Below, one piece after another: positions 52,535 to 60,379 of a stretch of 64,000 nt of DNA (position 1 is its first letter; the number at the start of each line of letters is the position of its first letter). The stretch covers positions 558,001-622,000 of the forward strand of contig NZ_CP033433.1 of NCBI RefSeq assembly GCF_003713065.1, read 5' to 3'. Origin of the DNA: Cohnella candidum (GTDB lineage: Bacteria; Bacillota; Bacilli; Paenibacillales; Paenibacillaceae). The position numbers and the translations under genes were made by a program. Below the pieces are notes generated by a model that saw only the letters and a program-made list of their open reading frames with translations, was not told where the DNA came from and ran no database searches.

Positions 52535-53907
52535 ACCGAACAAGAGGGATGGCGGCGGGAGCGCTGGTTACGTTGATCGTCGTTTCATTGCTGATCTGGC
52601 GCTGGCCTTCGGGCGGATCGGATCCGGCGGCATCGGACAAGGTGCCGCGGGACCCGGTTACGCTCAGATTCACCTATTGGGGATCGGTCGAGGAGAAGAA
52701 GGCGATCGAGAGCACGCTGGCCCGTTTTCATCAAGAATACCCCTGGATTACGGTCGAACCGATCCAGCTTCCGAACTCCGATTACAACACGAAGATGCTG
52801 GCATTGTCTTCTTCCAACGAGGAGCCCGATCTGGCTTACATGACGACGGAGCTCGGGGAAATTTTCGCGAGGCAGGACAAGTTTTTGAACCTGTTCGATT
52901 TTCTGGGCCGGGACCCGGATTTGAAAAAAGAAGATTTTCTGGACTATCTCTGGTATAAGTCGTCGCCCGACTTCGCTTGGGGCATCAGCACCGCGGCCGA
53001 ATGCTTCGGCCTGTATTACCGGAAAGATTTGCTGGAGAAGGCCGGCGTGCCGATTCCTCCCGCGCAGGCGGAGAATGCCTGGAGCTGGGAGCAGTTCGTG
53101 GAAGCCGCCAAGCGGCTGACGCTGGACAGCCAGGGCCGGAACGCACTGGATCCGGCGTTCGATAAAGACCGTATCGCCCGGTACGGCATCATGTTCGAAA
53201 CCTGGTCGGATCCGCTGAACAACTTCGTATTCGGCAACGGAGGGGATTGGGTGAGCGCCGACCGCTCCCGGTTCACGCTGAATTCCGATGAAGCGGCGCA
53301 GGCGATTCAGAAGCTGGCGGACTTGGCGAACGTCTACCATGTCGCGCCGTCTCCTTATGAATCGAAGTCGCTGCCGGCCATGAACGTCGCTTTGCAGGCG
53401 GGCCTTGCGGCCATGATCATCGACGGCCAATGGATCAATCTCGATCTGGGCAAGGCCAAGGTGGATTACGACATCGGCGTCCTCCCGAAGCTGAAACGCA
53501 GCGTAACGGTCGGATTGAGCGGGGCGACGGTGCTGTTCCGTTCCTCCAAGCATCCGGAGGAGGCATGGCTGCTGTACAAGTGGCTGGCCGATCCGAACAA
53601 GGCGATCAATTTGTATACGGACGGTCTCTGGATGCCCGTATTCAAAAAGTGGTACACCGATCCCGCACTCGTCGACCGATGGGTGAACGCCAATCCGCGC
53701 GCCCATCCGCCGGGGTTCAAGGACGCCATGATGAAGCAATTGCTCGAGAACGGAATGCCCAGCGTCGGCTACTATCTTCAGAACCAAATGGAGACTTTCC
53801 CCGAGGTGACGGCGGGGCTCATCCCGGTCTGGCAAGGGGAAGTCAGCGCCAAAACGGCTCTAGGCAGCATTGCGGAAAAGGTAAACCGCTTAAACGTACA
53901 AAAATAG
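52531..53907 (+). CDS. membrane-anchored family 1 sugar-binding protein of a sensory triad
   Basis: The 458-residue family 1 solute-binding protein starts LRFTYWGSVEEKKAIESTLA after a hydrophobic N-terminal segment (AAGALVTLIVVSLLIWRWPS, residues 8-27). That segment has no lipobox Cys, so the protein is either anchored by it or secreted. It overlaps the kinase gene by four bases. The transporter operon that follows has its own lipoprotein binding subunit, so this one may serve as a ligand sensor for the kinase (inference). GGGAGGG precedes the ATG. Confidence 0.82.
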   Translation: MNRTRGMAAGALVTLIVVSLLIWRWPSGGSDPAASDKVPRDPVTLRFTYWGSVEEKKAIESTLARFHQEYPWITVEPIQLPNSDYNTKMLALSSSNEEPDLAYMTTELGEIFARQDKFLNLFDFLGRDPDLKKEDFLDYLWYKSSPDFAWGISTAAECFGLYYRKDLLEKAGVPIPPAQAENAWSWEQFVEAAKRLTLDSQGRNALDPAFDKDRIARYGIMFETWSDPLNNFVFGNGGDWVSADRSRFTLNSDEAAQAIQKLADLANVYHVAPSPYESKSLPAMNVALQAGLAAMIIDGQWINLDLGKAKVDYDIGVLPKLKRSVTVGLSGATVLFRSSKHPEEAWLLYKWLADPNKAINLYTDGLWMPVFKKWYTDPALVDRWVNANPRAHPPGFKDAMMKQLLENGMPSVGYYLQNQMETFPEVTAGLIPVWQGEVSAKTALGSIAEKVNRLNVQK

Positions 53908-53973
53908 TCGAAGAATCAAAAATAACTGCAATTCCGGCCCTCCTTCGATTCGGTATAGTGAACATGCGATCGG

Positions 53974-53986
53974 TGAAAGCGTTTCA
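53974..53986. promoter_or_regulatory. palindrome TGAAAGCGTTTCA, cre-like or LacI-type
   Basis: This is a near-perfect 13-bp dyad, one base shorter than the CcpA consensus. It lies 51 bases before the binding-protein gene start and 15 bases after a TATAGT (53954-53959) that may be a -10 element. Confidence 0.4.
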
Positions 53987-54037
53987 ATCGGACGCGAAGC
54001 CGACGCCTACTACACCAATCGATGGAGGGTCTTTGGC

Positions 54038-55399
54038 ATGAAAAAGTGGTCTATCGCAACGGCTGCGCTGCTCATTCTGGCCTTGCTGCTCGCGGCATGC
54101 GGCGGAGGCAAGAATGAAGCGGCGCCATCCCCGCAAAGCTCGGCTTCCGCGGCAAGCGGCGGCGATTCGCAAGGCGGAAAGCAAGAGCAAGTCACCTTGA
54201 AGTTCATGGGTTGGGAAGTCAGCCCGCTCGAAACCGAAAGCGTCAAAAAGGGTTTGGATCTCTTCATGAAAGAAAACCCGAATATCAAGGTCGAATACAC
54301 GACGATTCCGGGCGGCACGCAATACGTCGCCAAAATGCAGGCGCTCGTGCTCGGCAATGAAGCGCCGGACGTGTTCTTCCTGCAAAGCGACTACTACCGC
54401 GATTTCGTGAAGCGGAAAAGCTTGCTCGACATCACCGACCGGGTGAACAACGAAGGCGTGGCGGACGACTTGATCGATTCCGCGGTCAAGCTCAGCACGG
54501 TGGACAACAAGTATTACGGCATCGAGGCCTGTATCGTGGCGCCGGTCGTCTACTACAACAAGGATCTCTTCGACAAAGCCGGAGTCGCATATCCTCCGAC
54601 CGATCCGAATAAAGCTTGGACCTGGCAAGAGTTCGCGGACGCCGCGAAGAAACTGACCGTGAAGAACGGCAGCAAAGTGGACCAATACGGCGTGTATGGC
54701 CTGGAAAACTACTACATGACGATCGCGGAAATCATGAGCAACGGCGGCAACTGGTTCTCGGAAGACTTGAAGAAATCCGCGGCCAACACGCCGGAAGTGA
54801 AAGAGGTTCTCCAAGCGATCGCCGATCTCCGCAAGAAAGACGGCGTCAGCCCGGAAGCGAAGCTGCTGACGAACAGCGGGATGAGCCCGGCGCAAATGCT
54901 GCAAACGGGCAAAATCGCGATGCTCGTGGACGGTTCGTGGTCGCTGCAGGAGCTGTCCCACATGAACTTCAAAGTCGGCATGGGGGTCCTTCCTAAGTTT
55001 AAAGACGCGGTCACGCACGGCCAAGCTCACCTTCACGTTGCTTCCGCCAATACGAAACATCCGGAAGAAGCTTGGAAGCTGATCAAGTTCCTGTCTTCCG
55101 AAGAATACCAGCTTCAAAACGTAAAGGCCGGCCTGTGGCTGCCGAACCACAAATCGCTGTACACCGAAGAAGGCATCCAGAAATGGCTGACGGCGGGCGT
55201 GCATCCGGACGGGTTTAAGGACATGATCCCGTATTTCACTTCTTCCAAACCGTACCCGTACGCCTTGCTCAGCAGCCAGAAAATCCAGGAAGACACGACG
55301 GCGGAGCTCGATAAGTTCTTCATCGGCAACCAGTCGGTCGACGATACGGTCAAAAATATCGAAACGCTGGCCAACAAAGACATCGCCGCCAATTCATAA
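54038..55399 (+). CDS. extracellular sugar-binding lipoprotein, family 1
   Basis: The 453-residue CUT1 solute-binding protein has a lipoprotein signal ending LALLLAACGGGKNE (Cys near residue 21) and a Ser/Gly-rich linker. The mature domain starts VTLKFMGWEVSPLETESVKK. It is the first gene of an importer operon with two permeases and the GH127 arabinofuranosidase, so a beta-arabino-oligosaccharide ligand is a reasonable guess. The preceding 130 bp probably hold its own promoter. Confidence 0.9.
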   Translation: MKKWSIATAALLILALLLAACGGGKNEAAPSPQSSASAASGGDSQGGKQEQVTLKFMGWEVSPLETESVKKGLDLFMKENPNIKVEYTTIPGGTQYVAKMQALVLGNEAPDVFFLQSDYYRDFVKRKSLLDITDRVNNEGVADDLIDSAVKLSTVDNKYYGIEACIVAPVVYYNKDLFDKAGVAYPPTDPNKAWTWQEFADAAKKLTVKNGSKVDQYGVYGLENYYMTIAEIMSNGGNWFSEDLKKSAANTPEVKEVLQAIADLRKKDGVSPEAKLLTNSGMSPAQMLQTGKIAMLVDGSWSLQELSHMNFKVGMGVLPKFKDAVTHGQAHLHVASANTKHPEEAWKLIKFLSSEEYQLQNVKAGLWLPNHKSLYTEEGIQKWLTAGVHPDGFKDMIPYFTSSKPYPYALLSSQKIQEDTTAELDKFFIGNQSVDDTVKNIETLANKDIAANS

Positions 55400-55414
55400 T
55401 CAGAAAAAAGAGCG

Positions 55415-55441
55415 CCCGGGAAGGCTGAAGGCCTTCCCGGG
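55415..55441 (+). other. strong intercistronic hairpin after the binding-protein gene
   Basis: CCCGGGAAGGC and GCCTTCCCGGG form a perfect 11-bp stem with a 5-base loop. No T tract follows, so mRNA 3'-end protection of the binding-protein message is more likely than full termination. Confidence 0.7.
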
Positions 55442-55461
55442 TCCGCTGCCGGGGTGAGACC

Positions 55462-56346
55462 ATGAAAACGCGAACTTCCGTGCTCTACAAGGATGGCTTC
55501 TGGGCCTTCCTCATGCTGCTGCCCAACATTGTCGGGTTCTTGATGTTCTTGCTCCTGCCGGTACTGGCTACGTTCGTGATCAGCTTCTCCGGGTGGAATT
55601 TGACGGATTCGTTCCAATTCAACGGGTTTCGGAATTACAAGGAACTGTTTCAGGATCCCGTGTTCCCGCAAGTGCTCGGCAATACGTTTTACTTTACGCT
55701 GGTCAGCGTGCCGGTCGGCATCGTGCTTTCCTTGCTGCTGGCCGTGTTCCTGAACCAAAAGCTGAACCTCATGCGGTTCTACCGGGCGGCTTTCTTCATT
55801 CCGGTCATTAGCTCGATGGTCGCCGTCGGCGTCATCTGGCAATGGATCTACAATCCCGAATTCGGATTGCTCAACTATGCCTTGTCTTGGTTCGGCATCG
55901 ACGGCCCCGCCTGGCTCACCAGCACCCATTGGGCGATGCCGGCCATTATCATAACGAGCATATGGAAAAGCCTCGGCTTCAACATGCTGATCTTTCTCGC
56001 CGGCCTTCAATCCATCTCCGAATCCTACTACGAAGCCGCCGACATTGACGGAGCGAGTTGGTTCTCCAAGTTCCGCAACATCACCGTTCCGCTGTTGTCC
56101 CCGACGACTTTCTTCGTCACGGTCATGTCGGTGATCAACTCGTTCCAGGTGTTCGATACGGTTTACTTGATGACGCAAGGCGGTCCGGCGAGAACCACCT
56201 CCGTGCTGGTCTTCTACATCTTCCAGAACGCTTTCCAGTATTTCCGCATGGGGTATGCGAGCGCGATGGCCTACGTTCTGTTCTTCATCGTGCTGATCGT
56301 CACTTTCGTCCAGTTCTGGAGGCAGAAAAAATGGAGTATCTACTAA
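55462..56346 (+). CDS. sugar ABC transporter permease (MalF/UgpA type)
   Basis: The 294-residue CUT1 permease has six hydrophobic segments. The first reads FLMLLPNIVGFLMFLLLPVL, and the EAA loop YYEAADIDGASWFSKFRNIT is near residue 192. It pairs with the product of the next gene. No ATPase is encoded in the operon. Confidence 0.9.
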   Translation: MKTRTSVLYKDGFWAFLMLLPNIVGFLMFLLLPVLATFVISFSGWNLTDSFQFNGFRNYKELFQDPVFPQVLGNTFYFTLVSVPVGIVLSLLLAVFLNQKLNLMRFYRAAFFIPVISSMVAVGVIWQWIYNPEFGLLNYALSWFGIDGPAWLTSTHWAMPAIIITSIWKSLGFNMLIFLAGLQSISESYYEAADIDGASWFSKFRNITVPLLSPTTFFVTVMSVINSFQVFDTVYLMTQGGPARTTSVLVFYIFQNAFQYFRMGYASAMAYVLFFIVLIVTFVQFWRQKKWSIY

Positions 56347-56359
56347 GGAGGAGGACGAG

Positions 56360-57187
56360 ATGAAACCGCGCTACTGGATGAAACCGGCGGCCCACGCCAT
56401 CCTTCTTCTGGGCTCCGCCGTCATGCTGTTCCCTTTTATATGGTCGCTTTGTACCTCCCTGAAAAATTTGAACGAGGTGTTTACGTATCCGCCTAAGTTC
56501 CTGGGGGAGCACCTGAAATTCTCCAATTATTTGCATATGACCGATCGTTTCCCGTTTGATCTGTTCTTCTTCAACACTCTCAAAATCACGGTGATCGTCG
56601 TCGTCTTCCAGCTCGTGACGAGTTCGATGGCCGGTTATGTGTTCGCGAGGCTGCGGTTCCGTTTCCGCGACGGGCTGTTCGGCCTGTACTTGGCGACGCT
56701 CATGGTGCCGGCCCAAGTCACGATGATTCCGACGTTCCTGCTCATGAAATTTTACGGGCTGCTCGATACCCATTGGTCGTTGATTTTGCCCGGGCTCGTA
56801 TCGGCTTTCGGCACCTTCCTGCTTCGCCAGTTTTTCTCGACGATACCCGGCGCGCTGGAAGAGGCGGCTAAAATCGACGGCTGCACGCCTTTCGGCATCT
56901 ATTGGCGAATCTTCGTTCCGCTGTCCAAGCCCGCGCTTGCGACGCTTGGCATCTTCATTACGATGGGAACGTGGAACGACTTCGTGAATCCCCTCGTGTT
57001 CTTGAGCTCCATGAAGAAAATGACGCTGACGCTCGGCCTGGCCAACATGCAAGGGTTGTACTCGACGGATTGGCCGGGCTTGATGGCCGCGACCGTCATT
57101 ACGGTATTGCCGATATTGATCGTGTTTTTGCTCGCGCAAGACTTATTCGTTCGGGGCGTTACGTTATCCGGGCTGAAGGGCGAATAG
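56360..57187 (+). CDS. sugar ABC transporter permease (MalG type)
   Basis: The 275-residue CUT1 permease has the EAA loop LEEAAKIDGCTPFGIYWRIF near residue 167 and the N-terminal LLGSAVMLFPFIWSLCTSLK. Its gene lies 13 bases after its partner permease, with AAGGAGGAGG in front. It is followed by GH127, which completes an import-and-hydrolyse set. Confidence 0.9.
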   Translation: MKPRYWMKPAAHAILLLGSAVMLFPFIWSLCTSLKNLNEVFTYPPKFLGEHLKFSNYLHMTDRFPFDLFFFNTLKITVIVVVFQLVTSSMAGYVFARLRFRFRDGLFGLYLATLMVPAQVTMIPTFLLMKFYGLLDTHWSLILPGLVSAFGTFLLRQFFSTIPGALEEAAKIDGCTPFGIYWRIFVPLSKPALATLGIFITMGTWNDFVNPLVFLSSMKKMTLTLGLANMQGLYSTDWPGLMAATVITVLPILIVFLLAQDLFVRGVTLSGLKGE

Positions 57188-57220
57188 GGAAAATCTATCC
57201 GGTTTGGAGTGAGTACGACG

Positions 57221-59173
57221 ATGAGTCAACAGCGAAGCTCGGTCCTATCCCTCAAGGGCGTCCGCATACAGGACCCGTTCTGGTCCGAATACATCCGTCT
57301 CGTTCGGGACGTCGTCGTCCCTTATCAGTGGGACGCCTTGAACGACCGGGTTCCCGGCGCGGAGCCGAGCCGTGCCATTCGGAATTTCAAAATCGCGGCC
57401 GGGGAAGAGACCGGAGAGTTCTACGGCATGGTGTTTCAGGACAGCGACGTGGCCAAATGGCTGGAAGCGGTCGGTTATTTGCTGCAAACCGAGCCGGATC
57501 CGGATCTGGAGCAAGTGGCCGACGCCGTCATCGATCTGATCGCGAAAGCGCAGCGCGAAGACGGGTACGTGAACACGTATTACCTGCTCAAGGAGCCGGG
57601 CAGGGAGTGGACCAACCTGTCCGAGTGCCATGAGCTTTACACGGCCGGGCACCTGATCGAAGGCGCTGTCGCCTATTATCAAGCGACGGGCAAACGCAAA
57701 ATCCTGGACGCGGTTTGCCGGCTCGCGGACCATATCGACTCCGTCTTCGGCCCCGAACCGGATAAAATTCGGGGATACGACGGGCATCAGGAAATCGAAC
57801 TCGCGCTGGTCAAGCTGTACCATGCCACGGGGGAGGCGCGCTATTTGCGGCTGAGCCGCTTTTTCCTCGACGAACGGGGCCGGGAGCCGCATTTTTACGA
57901 TCGGGAATACGAACGCCGCGGCCGCACGAACCATTGGGGTTCCGATTTCATGATCACGAAACGCTCCTACAGCCAAGCGCACGCTCCGATCCGTGAACAA
58001 GAGAGCGCGGAAGGGCATTCCGTTCGACTCGTTTACATGTGCGCCGCCATGGCCGACATTGCGGCAGAGACCGGAGACGAGGGATTGCTGGAAGCGTGCC
58101 GCCGATTATGGAAAAGCATCGTCACGAGACGAATGTACGTAACGGGCGGCATCGGCTCGATGGCTCAGGAGGAATCGTTCACGCTCGACTACGATCTGCC
58201 GAGCGATACCGCTTATGCGGAAACGTGCGCTTCCATCGGGCTCATCTTCTTCGCCCAACGTATGCTGAATATTGAACCGGACAGCCGCTACGCCGACGTC
58301 ATGGAACGCGCTTTGTACAATACGGTGCTCGGCGGCATGTCCAAGGACGGCAGGCACTTCTTCTACGTGAATCCGCTGGAGCTTTGGCCGGACGCCTGCG
58401 GGAAAAACCATGCGTACGACCATGTCAAACCGGTTCGCCAAGGCTGGTTCGGATGCGCGTGCTGCCCGCCGAACGTCGCCCGTCTGCTGGCTTCGCTCGG
58501 ACAGTATTTGTATACCGTGAAGGATCGGTCGGTTAATGCGCACTTGTACGTGGGCGGAGAAGCCGATATCGAGGTCGGCGGACAGAGGATTCGGTTCAAA
58601 CAGCAGTCCGAACTTCCTTGGGAAGGGCGCGTGAGGTTCGAGTTGGAGGTCGAGTCCGAGTCCGACTTTACGTTGGCCTTGCGGATTCCGGAATGGAGCG
58701 GGGCTGCGGTCATCCGCCTGAACGGCGAGCTATATGACGCCGAGACGGCGAACGGGTATGCCTTGATCCGCAGATGGTGGAAGAGCGGCGATCAAGTCGA
58801 GCTCGTGCTGCCCATGGACGTCCTCCGGATCAAAGGCCATCCGCTGCTGCGGGATACCGTCGGCAAAACGGCCCTTCAGCGCGGCCCCCTCGTGTATTGC
58901 TTGGAAGAGGCGGATAACGGGAAAAACCTGCAGGGACTGTTCCTCCCGAGCCGAAGCGAGGCGATAAGCGAATTCGACCCGAATACGCTCGGAGGCGTGC
59001 AGGTCATCCGCATGGATGCCCAGCGCCTTTCGGAGAAGGACTGGGGAGAGGAGCTCTACCGGCGGGATGCCGATACAAGCTTCGAGCCGGCGGCGCTGAC
59101 GTTCGTTCCTTATTACGCTTGGGCGAACCGCGGCGTCGGCGAAATGGCGGTCTGGGTCAAAGAGAAGGCTTAA
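57221..59173 (+). CDS. beta-L-arabinofuranosidase, GH127
   Basis: The 650-residue GH127 (formerly DUF1680) enzyme has the (alpha/alpha)6 barrel segments DVAKWLEAVGYLLQTEPDPD and EDGYVNTYYLLKEPGREW. The Zn-binding catalytic set is visible: Glu334 and Cys336 in AYAETCASIG, Cys414 and Cys415 in GCACCPPNVARLLASLG. In the known family this Zn-Cys site splits beta-linked L-arabinofuranosyl groups, as on hydroxyproline-rich plant glycoproteins. No signal peptide. The ATG at 57221 is preferred because GGAGTG is 9 bases upstream; a GTG at 57209 overlaps it. Released L-arabinose would enter AraA-AraB-AraD. Confidence 0.93.
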   Translation: MSQQRSSVLSLKGVRIQDPFWSEYIRLVRDVVVPYQWDALNDRVPGAEPSRAIRNFKIAAGEETGEFYGMVFQDSDVAKWLEAVGYLLQTEPDPDLEQVADAVIDLIAKAQREDGYVNTYYLLKEPGREWTNLSECHELYTAGHLIEGAVAYYQATGKRKILDAVCRLADHIDSVFGPEPDKIRGYDGHQEIELALVKLYHATGEARYLRLSRFFLDERGREPHFYDREYERRGRTNHWGSDFMITKRSYSQAHAPIREQESAEGHSVRLVYMCAAMADIAAETGDEGLLEACRRLWKSIVTRRMYVTGGIGSMAQEESFTLDYDLPSDTAYAETCASIGLIFFAQRMLNIEPDSRYADVMERALYNTVLGGMSKDGRHFFYVNPLELWPDACGKNHAYDHVKPVRQGWFGCACCPPNVARLLASLGQYLYTVKDRSVNAHLYVGGEADIEVGGQRIRFKQQSELPWEGRVRFELEVESESDFTLALRIPEWSGAAVIRLNGELYDAETANGYALIRRWWKSGDQVELVLPMDVLRIKGHPLLRDTVGKTALQRGPLVYCLEEADNGKNLQGLFLPSRSEAISEFDPNTLGGVQVIRMDAQRLSEKDWGEELYRRDADTSFEPAALTFVPYYAWANRGVGEMAVWVKEKA

Positions 59174-59195
59174 ATCGATTGCGAGCAACGAAGGG

Positions 59196-59232
59196 ACAAT
59201 CCGGTCGGTGACGACCGGGTTGTTTTTGTTTA
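59196..59232 (+). terminator. Rho-independent terminator after GH127
   Basis: ACAATCCGGTCG and CGACCGGGTTGT pair (one U-G pair) around GTGA, followed by TTTTGTTT. Confidence 0.85.
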
Positions 59233-59338
59233 TGAAATCGAAAAATCGGATCGAAAATTGCAAATGACTTCATCGGGAATCGTGGTTATGATGAAAGGGG
59301 ATACAAGTTGCGCGCGATGCATCACGGGAGGCGAGCCG

Positions 59339-60358
59339 GTGAGAAGACCGATGTATGGGATCGTTTACGGACTGTTCACGGTCCTATTTCTGATATTCGT
59401 ATGGTATTACGGCATCCGGGACGATCGGCAAGGCGATTGGAACCAGACGCCGACCGGCCTCGCGGGGGATATCGAAGAAAAATACGTGATGGTCACGTTC
59501 CAATCGGGTCTCGACTATTGGCGCACGATCATGAAAGGGTTCGAAGACGCGGCCCAATCCCTGAACGTATCCGTGGAGTTCCGCGGGGCGACGCAATACG
59601 ACCCGAACGAGGAGATCACGGTGCTCGAGCAGGTCATCGCCCGTAAACCCGCCGGCATTGCCATTACCGCCATCAACTCGGAGGCCCTGAACCTTTCCAT
59701 CGCCAAAGCGATCAAAGCGGGGATTCCGGTCGTCCTTTTCGATTCCGGCGCGCCGAAGAGCGCGGCCTATTCCTTTCTCGGAACGGACAATTATAACGCC
59801 GGCATGCAAGCCGCCAGGGAAATGGGCCGGCTGCTCGGCGGCAGAGGCAAAGTCGCGGTCATCACCCAGCCGAGCCAGTTGAATCATGAAGAACGGACCA
59901 ACGGGTTCAAGGAGACGCTACGCCAAGAGTTTCCCTCCATGGAAATCGTGCAGGTGGCGGACGGCAAAGGCGATATCCAAGCTTCGGAACGCGCGGCCGA
60001 GGCGATACTCGCGAAATACCCGGACGTCGGCGGGTTTTTCGCCACGCAGGCGAACGGAGGCGTCGGGATCGGCCAAGCCCTGAAGGACCGCGGTATTGCC
60101 GGCCGCATCGCTTTGATCGGCTTCGATACGGACAAAGGGACGCTCGACATGGTCAAAGACGGAACCATTAACGCCACGCTGGCCCAAGGCACGTGGAACA
60201 TGGGGTACTGGTCGCTCATGGAGCTGTTCCACCATCATCACAATTTGGTGCAGCCGGGCAACGAGGACCTGCAAGGGAACCATTCGCTTCCTCCCTACAT
60301 CGACACCGGCATCACGGTCGTCACCAAAGCGAACGTCGATCAGTATTACGCCAAATAA
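59339..60358 (+). CDS. membrane-anchored type 1 sugar-binding protein of a sensory triad
   Basis: The 339-residue protein has one N-terminal hydrophobic segment (GIVYGLFTVLFLIFVWYYGI) without lipobox, then a Peripla_BP_4 domain starting YVMVTFQSGLDYWRTIMKGF. The ligand-binding core contains AGIAITAINSEALNLSIAKA and FATQANGGVGIGQALK. The GTG at 59339 has GGAGG 7 bases upstream; the open frame extends 81 bases further. It is first in an operon with a sensor kinase and a response regulator. No permease gene follows in that operon, so it probably presents sugar to the kinase. Confidence 0.85.
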   Translation: MRRPMYGIVYGLFTVLFLIFVWYYGIRDDRQGDWNQTPTGLAGDIEEKYVMVTFQSGLDYWRTIMKGFEDAAQSLNVSVEFRGATQYDPNEEITVLEQVIARKPAGIAITAINSEALNLSIAKAIKAGIPVVLFDSGAPKSAAYSFLGTDNYNAGMQAAREMGRLLGGRGKVAVITQPSQLNHEERTNGFKETLRQEFPSMEIVQVADGKGDIQASERAAEAILAKYPDVGGFFATQANGGVGIGQALKDRGIAGRIALIGFDTDKGTLDMVKDGTINATLAQGTWNMGYWSLMELFHHHHNLVQPGNEDLQGNHSLPPYIDTGITVVTKANVDQYYAK

Positions 60359-60379
60359 CGGAATAAGGGGAGCGAACCG

